Positions 1-8,675 of a stretch of 36,281 nucleotides of DNA are shown here, piece by piece. A program made the translations under genes and the position numbers. The stretch covers positions 1-36,281 of the forward strand of contig SXRM01000114.1 in NCBI GenBank assembly GCA_005792545.1, in the 5' to 3' direction. The stretch comes from Pseudomonadota bacterium. Its GTDB lineage: Bacteria; Myxococcota_A; UBA9042. How positions within the stretch are numbered: the first letter of the stretch is position 1; each line of letters opens with the position of its first letter. The notes beneath the pieces were generated by a model. It searched no databases and had not been told where the DNA came from. It saw only the letters and a program-made list of their open reading frames with translations.

Positions 1-749
1 CGGCGCCGCTCGCGCGGTAGGTGTCGATGCGCAAGTCCGCTTCGTTGATGTCGATGGTGATCGAGTCGTCTTCCTCTGGGACCACGAACACGCTGCAAAA
101 GCTGGTATGGCGGCGTTTGGCAGCGTCGAAAGGACTGATGCGCACCAGTCGATGCACGCCGTTTTCGGCTTTGAGCCAGCCGAACGCGTAGTCGCCGGCA
201 ATGCGCAGCACGGCGTTGCGCACGCCCGCCTCTTCGCCGGGCACTTCGTCCAGCAATTCGACCGTCATGTCGCGCGTTTCGGCCCAGCGCTGATACATGC
301 GCAGCAGCATCAGCGCCCAATCGGCGCTCTCAGTGCCGCCGGCACCTGCGTTGATCTGCAAAATGGCCGGCGAGCGGTCGGTGGGCGCCGACATGGTGCG
401 CGCGAACTCGGCCTTGTCGAGGTCCGCCTGCACGCCGTGCAGCTGCGCTAGCAGGTCGTCGAGCACGCTGGCGTCGCCCTCAGCTTCTGCGAGCTCGCAT
501 AAGTCCAGCGCGTCGCGCACGCTGTTCTGCGGCACGCCGACGGTCTGCATCGCGGCGGCAATGTCGCCGCGTTCTTTCATCAGGCGCTGGGCGCGATCGG
601 CGTCAATCCAGAATTCAGGTTCGCCCGCGAGGCTGTCCAGCTCGGCCAATCGCTCGGACTTGGCGTCCGTGTCAAAGCGACCTGCGCAGCGCGTCGATCC
701 GCAATTGGAGCGCGGCTGCGCAGGACCGTACATCGGCAAAGGTTGCCAT
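1..749 (-). CDS. prfB: Peptide chain release factor 2, N-terminal part (3' end outside window)
   Basis: RF2 releases the finished peptide at UGA and UAA stop codons. The minus strand starts with an ATG at 749 that has AGGAA eight bases upstream. It encodes 25 residues and then meets an in-frame TGA at 674-672 inside CTTTGAC, the known RF2 autoregulatory frameshift site. In the +1 frame the protein continues without a break to the window edge. It shows RF2/RF1 family motifs: INAGAGGTES, DYAFGWLKAENGVHRLVRIS, then SITIDINEADLRIDTYRASG. The GGQ catalytic motif should follow just beyond base 1. The gene lies 80 bp downstream of gshA on the same strand and may share its transcript. Automated annotation without frameshift handling would split or shorten it. 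Identification is firm; only the C-terminal half is unseen. Confidence 0.95.
669..680 (-). promoter_or_regulatory. Programmed +1 frameshift site of prfB
   Basis: On the minus strand the sequence AGG-TCG-CTT-TGA-C places CTT as codon 25 and TGA as codon 26, the same codon position as in E. coli prfB. The slippery CTT-TGA-C is intact. The upstream Shine-Dalgarno-like stimulator is short (AGG three bases before CTT, against AGGGGG in E. coli). When RF2 is scarce, ribosomes are expected to pause at TGA and slip +1, so RF2 controls its own level. The frame switch is directly visible; the efficiency of slippage is inferred. Confidence 0.9.
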
Positions 750-829
750 GGTGTTCCTGGGGGTTGCGGCACCAGCGAGTCGCCGGCGGGGCGCGAAGTG
801 TACGCGCCGGAATCGAGATTGTCAGGCGG

Positions 830-2200
830 TCAGGTCAGATCGGCCAATTGCGCCCAGTGGCCACCAGCGTCGAGGACTTGTTGGGCGCGCTGCCAGAACG
901 GCGCCTTGCCCTCGAAGACGATGTCTTGCAAGGGCAGCAGCGCCTGCGCCGCATCGGCATCAGTGCCGGTGTCGGCGGCAAGGCCGTTCAGGCCCTCGAC
1001 GGCCAGCTTGAGGATTTGTTCGCACCAGTCGCGGACCGAAAAGTCGCCCACGCGCCCATCCAGCCCGTCGCGACAAGCGGCTTCGCGCAGCGCGGCGCGA
1101 TCGATCGTCGAGTCGCCGTCGCGCACCACGGCCAGCGCCCGAGCGCGCGTCGGCAGATGGTAGAAGAGGCCTTTGCACAACGCCGGTAGGGCCGGAATCG
1201 CGGCAGCCGGAACCAAATCGCACTGGCGGATTTCCAACCACTTTTTGAGACGCACGTCGGGAAACAGCGTCGCCACATGGCGTTCCCAGTCGGCCAACGT
1301 GGGCCGACGACCGCCAAAGCCGCGCTCGAAAAAGTGCCGGAAGGTGAATTTGCCGTCGAGGCCCTGGTAGCCGGCGCTGCCGTCGGGATTTTCGCGGTCC
1401 AAAAAGTACATCGGCACGTCGAGCGCCCACTGCACGTAGTCATCGATGGTGGCCAAGCGGTCGAACACGAACGGGCCTTGCGCACACCGCGCGCGGTCGA
1501 CATCCAGCCACAGATGAGCGCGGCAGCTGCGGTAGCCACTGGGCTTGCCCTCCAGGCGCGGCGAATTGGCGAACAGCGCAATCCAGACCGGCGACAGCAG
1601 GTGACCCAGGCGCATCATCTCCATGCACTCGTCTTCGCTGGAGAAATCGATGTTGGCCTGCACGGTGCAGGTCAGGTGCATCATGCGCAGGCCGTGACTG
1701 CCGACCCGCGGCATCCAAGCCCGCATCACGTCGTAGCGACCCTTGGGCATATGGGGCGCCGTATCCGGCGTGTCGAACGGATTGAGGCCAAGCCAGGCCA
1801 GCCGCACGCCCAAGTCCGCGGCGACGTCTTCGAATTCCGCCTGGTGCTGTTGCAGTTCGGCTATCGTCGCGGCGATCGTGGGCAGCACGGCTCCGGACAG
1901 CTCGAACTGGCCGGCCGGTTCCAGAGACACCGAGGCGCCCTTGCGCGAAAGCGCAATCGGCTTGCCGAGTTCCAGATACGGCTCCCAACCGTAGCGCAGC
2001 GCCAGGCGCTCCAACAGCGTGCGGATCGACACCGGCCCGTCATAGGGCAGCAGCCGTCCATCCGGACCGAACGCGAACCGCTCGTACTCCGTGCCGATGC
2101 GAAACTGTTCGCGCGGCTTGCAGCCGGAAGCACACCACTGCCGACACTGCAGCAGGTCGTCGATGGGCGTCTTGGGGGTGTCACTGGCGGCGCTGGCCAT
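830..2200 (-). CDS. gshA: Glutamate-cysteine ligase, plant-type (GCS2) family
   Basis: This enzyme makes gamma-glutamylcysteine from glutamate, cysteine and ATP, the first step of glutathione synthesis in the cytoplasm. The 456-residue protein has the usual family length. It shows plant-type signatures in order: FRIGTEYERFAF near the N-terminus (Glu/metal binding), GRYDVMRAWMP, MMHLTCTVQANIDF, CRAHLWLDVDRAR, and FPDVRLKKWLEIRQCD in the C-terminal half. The ATG at 2200 is preceded by GAGGA six bases upstream. The gene begins 24 bp after the stop of the upstream membrane-protein gene, so the two are likely cotranscribed, with prfB following 80 bp downstream. No gshB is visible in the window. 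An EgtA-like role is possible because the families are related, but the length and motifs fit GshA better. Confidence 0.92.
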   Translation of the reverse strand: MASAASDTPKTPIDDLLQCRQWCASGCKPREQFRIGTEYERFAFGPDGRLLPYDGPVSIRTLLERLALRYGWEPYLELGKPIALSRKGASVSLEPAGQFELSGAVLPTIAATIAELQQHQAEFEDVAADLGVRLAWLGLNPFDTPDTAPHMPKGRYDVMRAWMPRVGSHGLRMMHLTCTVQANIDFSSEDECMEMMRLGHLLSPVWIALFANSPRLEGKPSGYRSCRAHLWLDVDRARCAQGPFVFDRLATIDDYVQWALDVPMYFLDRENPDGSAGYQGLDGKFTFRHFFERGFGGRRPTLADWERHVATLFPDVRLKKWLEIRQCDLVPAAAIPALPALCKGLFYHLPTRARALAVVRDGDSTIDRAALREAACRDGLDGRVGDFSVRDWCEQILKLAVEGLNGLAADTGTDADAAQALLPLQDIVFEGKAPFWQRAQQVLDAGGHWAQLADLT

Positions 2201-2224
2201 AGGGATCCTCGGAATACCGTCGCG

Positions 2225-3763
2225 CTAATCGTAGTAGAAAATCTCGGCGCGGCCGAAGGTGATGGCGCCAAAGCATTGAACGACAACGGCAACCACGACG
2301 AGCGCCTTGACCGGCCAGCCCAGCCGCTGCACCCGCAGCGCAAAGATGCCCATCAGCAGCGGCAAGAAGTCCATGCTGAAGCGGTAGGCAAACTGCTGCC
2401 AGCCGTCGTTCTGGTACAGCAAGCCGGGCACGGCCACGGCCAGAAGCGTCAGCAGCAGGCTGCGCTGCAGGCCCGCGCGTCGCAACCGCAAGTCGTCGTC
2501 GACGGGCGTATCGTCGCGCAACCTGGGCGAGCCGAACAGCGCAAACAGGGCCGGCGTCGAGGCCAGCAGGCCAAGCCCATGGCGGCTAACGGCGATGTAG
2601 GGTTCGACGAAGAACACGCGCGGCATGTTGGTGAGCGCGGCGCCGAGGTTGCCGTTCAAGAACACGGTGTTGAACAAGCCATGGTCGCGGGTCGGCCCGC
2701 GCGTGCCCTCGAGCAGGTACAGGTGGCCGAACTCAAGGGGGTTGTCCCAGCGCACCCAGTTGAACCACGCCAGCCCAGCGCCGACGATCGCCATCGGCAC
2801 GCAAAACCACAGAATCTGGCTTGCCGCCTTGCGCATCGCCTCGCGCCCGCCTTGCCACACCGGCCGGCCTTGCGGAAACAGCGCTTCGAGCGGCAAGAAA
2901 ATGCTGGCGAACAGCAGCGGCGTCCGCGTCGCGACGCCAAGCCCAAGAAACACGCCGGCCCAGAACGGTCGGCGCGCCCCTTGCGCGCAAAGCACGGCGG
3001 CCAGGTGCAGCGTCAGGCCCATCACCAGGGCCGTGAACCACACCTGCCCGCGAATCGAGCAGTACCAGGTGACCGTACCGAAGGCGAACAGGGCTGCCAG
3101 CCACCAGCGGTCACCGCTTGAGGTCGCGATGAGCCGCTCGCGGTGCAACCGCTCCATCCACAGTGCAAACAGCACCGCCGACGCCACCGCAAACAGCAAC
3201 GTAACCCACACGTCGTTGACGCCGTAGCCGAAAACGGCCACCAGCGGCATCAGCGCAATCGCGGGAAACGGCGGGAAGCTGACCTGGTGTACCACCTCGT
3301 CGCAGCGGGCACCCGGACGATCCTTGACGCAGCCAGTCTTGAGCTCCTTGTCGACGTCGATGATCATCCAGCGGCCGTCCAGGGCACGAAACTGCCTGGA
3401 CTTTTCGCCCTGCTGGTCTTTCCACGGGAACACGCCGCGGACGACCTCGCCACCCTTGAGCGTCAGCACCCGGAAGCTGGCCCAGTCGTTCCAGCCCAGG
3501 TTCTTGCCGTCTTTGCCAAGCAAGTGGCGGTCAATCGCAGCCTGGTAGCCTGGCGGGTCGTCGGAGCGCTGCGGTTGGCTCGCGGAGCGGCGCGGCGTGT
3601 CGGTGTCCATGCGGCCGTGCAACAGGTTCCACGCTAAATCGACGAAGTGGAAGTGCGGCGACGGCTGGCGCAGCATCCCGGCCGACGTCAACGCGTAGAC
3701 CGCAAGCACCGCAACGCCGACCACAGTCAGGCGAACAGTCAACGATATCTTACGGTTGGGCAT
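2225..3763 (-). CDS. Polytopic inner-membrane protein, possibly a GT-C-type glycosyltransferase
   Basis: The 512-residue protein has about ten hydrophobic segments spread over its length, the first at residues 6-28. A hydrophilic loop of about 130 residues lies between the first and second segments. Large extracytoplasmic first loops and this general layout occur in GT-C glycosyltransferases (PMT/ArnT-like), and acidic residues occur just after the first helix (VDLAWNLLHGRMDTD). I could not confirm a catalytic motif, so the function is a suggestion only. The ATG at 3763 (MPNRKIS) was chosen because it directly precedes the first membrane helix. The open frame upstream has no such logic and overlaps the divergent lipoprotein gene. 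It is probably the first gene of an operon with gshA and prfB. Confidence 0.72.
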   Translation of the reverse strand: MPNRKISLTVRLTVVGVAVLAVYALTSAGMLRQPSPHFHFVDLAWNLLHGRMDTDTPRRSASQPQRSDDPPGYQAAIDRHLLGKDGKNLGWNDWASFRVLTLKGGEVVRGVFPWKDQQGEKSRQFRALDGRWMIIDVDKELKTGCVKDRPGARCDEVVHQVSFPPFPAIALMPLVAVFGYGVNDVWVTLLFAVASAVLFALWMERLHRERLIATSSGDRWWLAALFAFGTVTWYCSIRGQVWFTALVMGLTLHLAAVLCAQGARRPFWAGVFLGLGVATRTPLLFASIFLPLEALFPQGRPVWQGGREAMRKAASQILWFCVPMAIVGAGLAWFNWVRWDNPLEFGHLYLLEGTRGPTRDHGLFNTVFLNGNLGAALTNMPRVFFVEPYIAVSRHGLGLLASTPALFALFGSPRLRDDTPVDDDLRLRRAGLQRSLLLTLLAVAVPGLLYQNDGWQQFAYRFSMDFLPLLMGIFALRVQRLGWPVKALVVVAVVVQCFGAITFGRAEIFYYD

Positions 3764-3863
3764 GGCGGCCGGGCGCGGCGACGCCAATGGGGCGGCGCGG
3801 CAGGGCCGGGACACTACCGGCACAAGGCGCAAGCGGTCAACCGTCCGCAACCGTGTCGGTTGT

Positions 3864-3892
3864 TTGAGCCAACACGGCGATTGCGCTACTCT
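3864..3892 (+). promoter_or_regulatory. Weak candidate sigma-70-like promoter of the Cys-rich lipoprotein
   Basis: TTGAGC (3864-3869) and TACTCT (3887-3892) are separated by 17 bases and end 30 bases before the lipoprotein start at 3923. Four of six bases match the -35 consensus and three of six match the -10. The spacing and position are right but the match is poor. The 159-bp gap is also the divergent promoter region of the membrane-protein gene on the other strand. Confidence 0.28.
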
Positions 3893-3922
3893 GTTTGGCT
3901 GCGTCGCTGCACTGAGGTCACC

Positions 3923-5479
3923 ATGTCGTTTGCCACCCATCCGCTGCACCCAAACTGGGCGGCCTGCCTGTGCGCGGCAGTTGCCCTCGCAGGCTGCGCC
4001 AATTCGTCGCAGTCCACGCCAATAGTCACCAAGGCCGACGCCGGCAACGGGCTTGGCGCTGACACCACGCAGGGCGATGCTGGTGCAGTCGACAGCGGTG
4101 GCCTCAAGGACTTGCCCAAAGTCGCGACCGCCGATACAGGTAGCGCCGACGCAGCCACGCCGGTCGAGACGTGCTCGTGCAAGGGCATCGAGTGCGGCAG
4201 CCCTCCCGGCTGCCCGCAAATGCAGTGCGACCCGTGCCCTAAGGGCGCGTTGTGCAAAGCCAACGTCTGCGAAGCCGACCCCAACTGCGCCTGTGGCTCG
4301 CAAGACTGCGGCATCCTGCCCGGCTGCGGCAAGGACTGCGGCGGCTGCGAAGCGCCCATGCAATGCAACGCCAACACGGCAACCTGTGAGATGGACTGCT
4401 CTTGCGCGCTTTTGGAGTGTGGCCAGTTGCCCGGCTGCCCGACCTCGTGCGGCCAGTGCGAAAAGGGCAAGGTCTGCCAGGATTTCATCTGCAAGCTCGA
4501 CCCCAAATGCGAGTGCAAGCCGGGCAGTTGTGAGGTCATCCCCGGGTGCTCCGCCAACTGCGGTAACTGCGGCGCGGGCGAAAAATGCGTGGCCAACAAG
4601 TGCACGGCTGGCGGCGAACAGTGCCTGTGCAACAACGTGCAATGCGGGTTCGCAAAACCGTCGTGCGCCAAGTCGTGCGGCATCTGTCAGCTGAACCAGA
4701 TCTGCTCGGCCAATGCCTGCAAGACCGTGGCGACCGGCCAAAAGAAGAAGTTCGGCGAGCCGTGCGGTCCATCCGAAGAGTGCCCGGTGCCGCCGCCAGG
4801 ATCGAGCCAGTTTGCGCAAAAGCAGTTTCTGGAGTGCCAGCACAACCAGTGCGCCGACGGTCTGTGCATCACCGGCGTGTGCACCAAGAAGTGCAAGATC
4901 GCGCTCGACCAGGTCAACAACAACACCGGCGCCCAAGAGCCTGACGGCATCGAAGACCCGGGGCAGCAGAGCGGCTGCGGCGGCGCGGTCAATGGCCCGG
5001 TCGGTGCCAACTTCAAGTGCGTTGAGCAGAACTCGCCCGGTCAGGTGGTCGCGGGCTTTACTGACCCGGCTTGCTTACCGGGCAGTGCGCTAACGCCTTG
5101 CAACAGCGATGCGATTTGCCCACCCGGCGAAGTCTGCCGCGTGTATCCGATGCAAAACGGCTACCAGTCGCGCTGCGGACCTAAAGTCGCCAACCCCGTG
5201 GGCTCCGCGGGCGTCAAGGGCAGCGAGGCCTGCAACCCCAACCCGACGGCGGGCACAGTCGCCATGTGCGAGACCGGCTGGTGCAAGCAGAGCGGTTGCG
5301 TCTCGCTGTGCGTAACGGACGCCGACTGCAAGACCCAGCCGGGTGCGTGTAAGTCCGGACAGTGCCACGCCAACGGCGCAGTGTGCAGCAAGGATGCCGA
5401 CTGCCCGACGTGGACGTGCAAGTCAGAGTTACAGTTTGTCGATACCAGCCTGGTCAAGTTTTCGGCTTGTCAGCCGTAG
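3923..5479 (+). CDS. Cys-rich repeat lipoprotein
   Basis: This is a secreted lipoprotein of 518 residues and unknown function. A short signal peptide ends in the lipobox ALAGC with the lipidated Cys at residue 25. A low-complexity Ala/Asp/Thr linker follows to about residue 80. Residues of about 82-270 form five tandem repeats of about 38 residues with the pattern C-x-C-x4-CG-x2-PGC-x3-CG-x-C-x5-C-x4-C. These are probably disulphide-bonded or metal-binding mini-domains. The C-terminal half is also Cys-rich but irregular, with segments such as CNSDAICPPGEVC and CVTDADCKTQPGAC, typical of myxobacterial secreted proteins. The ATG at 3923 has GAGGT eight bases upstream. It is transcribed away from the gshA operon. 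The repeats suggest a surface-exposed, oxidised protein; no enzyme domain was recognised. Confidence 0.85.
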   Translation: MSFATHPLHPNWAACLCAAVALAGCANSSQSTPIVTKADAGNGLGADTTQGDAGAVDSGGLKDLPKVATADTGSADAATPVETCSCKGIECGSPPGCPQMQCDPCPKGALCKANVCEADPNCACGSQDCGILPGCGKDCGGCEAPMQCNANTATCEMDCSCALLECGQLPGCPTSCGQCEKGKVCQDFICKLDPKCECKPGSCEVIPGCSANCGNCGAGEKCVANKCTAGGEQCLCNNVQCGFAKPSCAKSCGICQLNQICSANACKTVATGQKKKFGEPCGPSEECPVPPPGSSQFAQKQFLECQHNQCADGLCITGVCTKKCKIALDQVNNNTGAQEPDGIEDPGQQSGCGGAVNGPVGANFKCVEQNSPGQVVAGFTDPACLPGSALTPCNSDAICPPGEVCRVYPMQNGYQSRCGPKVANPVGSAGVKGSEACNPNPTAGTVAMCETGWCKQSGCVSLCVTDADCKTQPGACKSGQCHANGAVCSKDADCPTWTCKSELQFVDTSLVKFSACQP

Positions 5480-5523
5480 CTCAGTGGCGCCTTGACCCCG
5501 CGAAAGTGCGTGCCAAACTGTGT

Positions 5524-5542
5524 CTGTGGGCTGCGCCCGCAG
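5524..5542 (+). terminator. Short GC-rich hairpin between lipoprotein and Uma2 genes
   Basis: CTGTGGGC (5524-5531) pairs with GCCCGCAG (5535-5542) over eight pairs including one G-T wobble, with a 3-base loop. It lies 44 bases after the lipoprotein stop and 21 bases before the Uma2 start. No T-tract follows, so it may be a weak terminator or only a leader hairpin. Confidence 0.3.
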
Positions 5543-5563
5543 TGCCCGCGAACAGGGTGAACC

Positions 5564-6181
5564 ATGGCTCCCGTCGTCGCCCGGCCGCTGTCCTCGAAGC
5601 GCTACACCTACGCCGACTACCGCAGCTTTGCGCCGGATCAGCGCTGGGAACTTCTCGACGGCGAAGCGGTGTGCATGTCGCCAGCACCGACACCACTGCA
5701 CCAACGCATCGTATTGTCGATTGCCGCGCAGCTGCACACACAGCTCCGTGGAAAGCGCTGCGAGGCCTTCATTGCCCCTCTGGATGTCTTGCTACCGGAC
5801 GCCGCGCTGGCGGCCAACGAAGACGACGACGATCACACCACGACGGTCTTCCGACCTGATGTCATGGTGTTTTGCGACCCGGCCCAGGTGGGGCCCAAGC
5901 GCGCCCGCGGTGCGCCGACTTTCGTGGTCGAGGTGCTGAGCCGCGGCACCGCCGGCTACGACCAGATCAAGAAGCGCCGCAAATACGAGCAGTCCGGCGT
6001 GCAGGAGCTGTGGTTCATCGACCCTGACGAAGGCGTGCTATTCGTCAACCGCCGCGGCGCCGGCGTGATGGCCGCCCTCGCGCCAGCGGAAATGGTCGGC
6101 CAGACGGCCATCGCCTGCCTGGAAGGCACCTTGATCGATTGGACCGAACTGACGCCCTGGCTGCCTGTCATCAAAGACTGA
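5564..6181 (+). CDS. Uma2-family putative restriction-endonuclease-fold protein
   Basis: The 205-residue protein matches the Uma2 (DUF820) family, which has a PD-(D/E)xK nuclease fold and is often present in many copies in cyanobacteria and myxobacteria. Visible family features are the start RYTYADYRSF, the segment RWELLDGEAVCMSPAPT, and the active-site region FRPDVMVFCDP followed by PTFVVEVLSRGT and YDQIKKRRKYEQSGVQELWFID. The Asp of PDV, the Glu of VEV and the following Lys supply the expected catalytic set. The ATG at 5564 follows an AGGGTG ribosome site. Its last 11 bases overlap the convergent Nudix gene. No cognate methylase or toxin partner lies beside it, so its biological role is unknown. 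Confidence 0.9.
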   Translation: MAPVVARPLSSKRYTYADYRSFAPDQRWELLDGEAVCMSPAPTPLHQRIVLSIAAQLHTQLRGKRCEAFIAPLDVLLPDAALAANEDDDDHTTTVFRPDVMVFCDPAQVGPKRARGAPTFVVEVLSRGTAGYDQIKKRRKYEQSGVQELWFIDPDEGVLFVNRRGAGVMAALAPAEMVGQTAIACLEGTLIDWTELTPWLPVIKD

Positions 6182-6743
6182 CCGCGCGTGGCAACGCCCC
6201 ATCCAACCAAGCATGAGCCAGCGCCGCGACCACCAGCGCGTGGGTAATCGCGCCTGACTGCACCAGCCCCGGCAGCGCACCCACCGGCTCCAGCCGCAAC
6301 GCGCAGTCCTCGGTCGCGTCGAAGTGCGTGGCGCGAACGGCAGTGCAACCCGTCGCCAGAAACGTGTAGCAGCGGTTGGTCTGAATCGCCGGGTTGGGTT
6401 CGACGCAGCCCAGCTGCCGCAACTCGGTACAGCCGTAACCCGTCTCCTCCAACAGCTCGCGCCTCGCCGCTTCGATGGGCGACTCGCCGGCGTCAATCAT
6501 GCCGCCCGGCACTTCCAGCGTCACGGTCTGCGTGCCATGCCGGTACTGCTCGATGAGCACTGCTTGACCGTCGGCGGTGACGGCCACCACATTGACCCAG
6601 TCGGGGCACTGCACGATGCCAAAGCTGTGGGTGCGGCCCGTGCGCGGCGACACGCGGTCGACGGCATGGGCGGTAAACACCCGCGTTTGGGCGAGTTGGG
6701 CGCTGCCCGTTTCGGTCCAGGGCAAAGTGGCCGTTTGCGACAT
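6171..6743 (-). CDS. Nudix hydrolase, ADP-ribose pyrophosphatase-like
   Basis: The 190-residue protein carries a complete Nudix box at residues 81-103 (G-x5-E-x7-RELLEETGY), which binds Mg2+ and hydrolyses nucleoside diphosphates linked to another group. The segments upstream (FGIVQCPDWVNVVAVTADGQ, VLIEQYRHGTQTVTLEVPGG) are typical of the ADP-ribose/NDP-sugar pyrophosphatase branch (NudF-like). Substrate cannot be fixed from sequence alone. It converges with the Uma2 gene with an 11-bp overlap, so the two transcripts share complementary 3' ends. The first ATG at 6743 gives the normal family length. Confidence 0.9.
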   Translation of the reverse strand: MSQTATLPWTETGSAQLAQTRVFTAHAVDRVSPRTGRTHSFGIVQCPDWVNVVAVTADGQAVLIEQYRHGTQTVTLEVPGGMIDAGESPIEAARRELLEETGYGCTELRQLGCVEPNPAIQTNRCYTFLATGCTAVRATHFDATEDCALRLEPVGALPGLVQSGAITHALVVAALAHAWLDGALPRAVSL

Positions 6744-6792
6744 GGCAGTAAACCTTGCGCCCCAATAGCGGGACCACGGCAGCGTACACCGG

Positions 6793-6808
6793 TGGCACTT
6801 CTGTGGCG
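6793..6808 (+). promoter_or_regulatory. Possible imperfect sigma-54 promoter
   Basis: TGGCACTTCTGTGGCG has a perfect -24 element (TGGCAC) and GC at the correct -12 spacing, but the -12 box reads TGGCG instead of TTGCA. It lies 117 bases before the start of the lipoprotein at 6926. Unlike the four better sigma-54 sites in the window it has no GAGACA motif upstream. Treat it as a weak candidate. Confidence 0.3.
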
Positions 6809-6925
6809 CTATCCTCTGTGGCTACAGCCAAAAAGCCATTGACTCAGCCACCGTTAGGCCCTACGCTCGCTCCCACGGGGCAAGGGCAGGCTCAACTGCG
6901 CGCACAGGCGCGCCTGGCGGTTGCC

Positions 6926-8578
6926 ATGTCCACAGCTCCCTTGTTTGTTCGGGCCCTCAGGCCACTGGTCGGCGTTGTGCTCATGACCGGCCTGGCGCTC
7001 ACCGGTTGCGAGAGCGCTCCCGTCGGCGAGAGCGAGGACGACCTCACCTCCAATACCGCGCTCGCGCGGACACTGACGTTCCAAGGTGCGGTGTATGTGG
7101 CGCCGTCGTCGAGCGACTCGACGATTCTGTACGCCATGCGCGCGCAGACGCAGTCTGGCTTTGGCGCCTTGCGCGAGGCCAATGTCGGCGTGAACTCGCG
7201 CGAGCTCAAAGACATCACCATCTCGACCTGGAAGAAGTCGAATGTGGTGGTGTTTGACCCCGCCGATGCGGCCGAAAAAGGCACGCCGATGCAGCGTGTT
7301 GAGTACACCTTCACCGACACGGCGGTCGTGCCCAAGGCGATGTCGACCAAAAGCTCGTTGCCGTTGGCGCTACTGGGGGCCAACTACCAGGCCCAAAAGC
7401 AGCGGGTGTTCGACGAGTGCACGAGCGGCGATGATCACGCCCAGGAGTTCATGAACGGCTCGCTGTGGTACGTGTTCAACCCAGCGTTGGGCAAGTGCAA
7501 GACGGCGATGACCAAGGAACAGCAGGCCATCGACGCCGACCGCAAAAAGGTGCCGGCGTCGACCGTGCAGGGCACGACCAACATCCCGAAAAGCGAGACT
7601 ACGCGCCTGTACATCCCGGTCACCTTCAAATTGAGCGGCAACAAGACCAACAAGGGCACCAGCTGGCCGGAGTACGACCGCTTGTGGTCGGGCGGCGTGC
7701 AGAAGAACAAGGTCGTCATCGGCATGGTCAGCGGCATGATGGCCGACTGGGCAGCGGGCGAAAAACACGACCCCATCGACGACGACGGTTACCGCATGTG
7801 GCTGGAAGGACTGCGCGCGGTCTTCAAGGCGCGGCCCGGCTTCAAAGTGACCAGCAACGGCACCGGCGCAGATCTCACCAGCTACACCGTTGGCACCACC
7901 AAGGTGACCGGCGTCAGCTGGGACCAGTTGATGGCGTGGGAGCTCGACTACAACGCCAAGTGGCCGACCGGCATCAGCAGTTGGGAACACAAAAAGGCGC
8001 TGCGCGTTGCAGTCGGCAACAAGATCATCAAGAACTGGCTCACCTTCCAGGTGCCGGTCAAGGTCAAGATCGGCACGGCAGCGCAAACGACGGTAACGAT
8101 TGAGCTCAACACCTATTTCGGCGCCGAAGGCGACGCCGGCCCGCACAAGAAGGCCATCAAGAACAGCGACGTATTCGTGTACAACGGCCACAGCTACATC
8201 GGCTATGGGCCGCTCGACCCCCGCAACTTTTCGAGCGCCGACTTTCCGTCGAGCTACCAGATTCTGTTCATCAACAGTTGCGTGTCCTACAACTACTACG
8301 AAAAGGACTACTGGGCGCTTAAGCCGGGCGGCACGGCCAACCTGGAACTCATCACCAATGGTCTGGAATCGTGGGTCGCTGGCTCCGGGTCATCGATGGG
8401 CCGCTTCGTCGGCGCGCTGATTGGCGGCAAGCAGCCGAGCTACACCGAATTGCTCAAGGCTGCCGAGTTCGCGGCCAGCGACTATGGGTACGACTGGGGC
8501 ATGGACGCACTGCGGGTGGTCGACGGCGAGTTGGACAACAAGTACAAGCCGAGCACCAAGCCGATCGTTGTGCAGTAG
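6926..8578 (+). CDS. Lipoprotein with possible caspase/gingipain-like (clan CD) His-Cys pair
   Basis: The 550-residue protein has a signal peptide with the lipobox LALTGC (Cys 28, followed by Glu), which fits an outer-membrane lipoprotein. No named family was recognised. Near the C-terminus two hydrophobic strands end in VFVYNGHSYIGYG (His 422) and YQILFINSCVSYNYYE (Cys 452). This layout of strand-GH and strand-(S/A)C about 30 residues apart is how clan CD cysteine peptidases (gingipain, clostripain, caspase) present their catalytic dyad. The peptidase call is an inference from these motifs. The middle part (residues of about 230-400) contains charged helical segments and no recognised domain. 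The ATG at 6926 was chosen because the signal peptide starts there; the frame is open upstream to 6755. The gene is followed by a strong hairpin at 8676. Confidence 0.75.
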   Translation: MSTAPLFVRALRPLVGVVLMTGLALTGCESAPVGESEDDLTSNTALARTLTFQGAVYVAPSSSDSTILYAMRAQTQSGFGALREANVGVNSRELKDITISTWKKSNVVVFDPADAAEKGTPMQRVEYTFTDTAVVPKAMSTKSSLPLALLGANYQAQKQRVFDECTSGDDHAQEFMNGSLWYVFNPALGKCKTAMTKEQQAIDADRKKVPASTVQGTTNIPKSETTRLYIPVTFKLSGNKTNKGTSWPEYDRLWSGGVQKNKVVIGMVSGMMADWAAGEKHDPIDDDGYRMWLEGLRAVFKARPGFKVTSNGTGADLTSYTVGTTKVTGVSWDQLMAWELDYNAKWPTGISSWEHKKALRVAVGNKIIKNWLTFQVPVKVKIGTAAQTTVTIELNTYFGAEGDAGPHKKAIKNSDVFVYNGHSYIGYGPLDPRNFSSADFPSSYQILFINSCVSYNYYEKDYWALKPGGTANLELITNGLESWVAGSGSSMGRFVGALIGGKQPSYTELLKAAEFAASDYGYDWGMDALRVVDGELDNKYKPSTKPIVVQ

Positions 8579-8675
8579 CGCGACCGACTGCGGTTCACCA
8601 TCGCCCCGCAGCGCTGCCAATAGGCTTTGCGAGCCACAACCGGCAGAGCCTCTTGCCGGCGGCGGTGCTACGACG

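Noticed and set aside
1277..3121. Plus-strand open frame of 614 codons across gshA and the membrane-protein gene
   Set aside because: The opposite strand encodes two genes, one with clear GshA family motifs and one a convincing polytopic membrane protein. This frame gives a His/Gln/Arg-rich product typical of an antisense shadow.
3764..4936. Upstream extension of the membrane-protein frame to 4936 (minus)
   Set aside because: It runs through the Cys-rich lipoprotein gene in antisense. The hydrophobic start at 3763 is a much better N-terminus.
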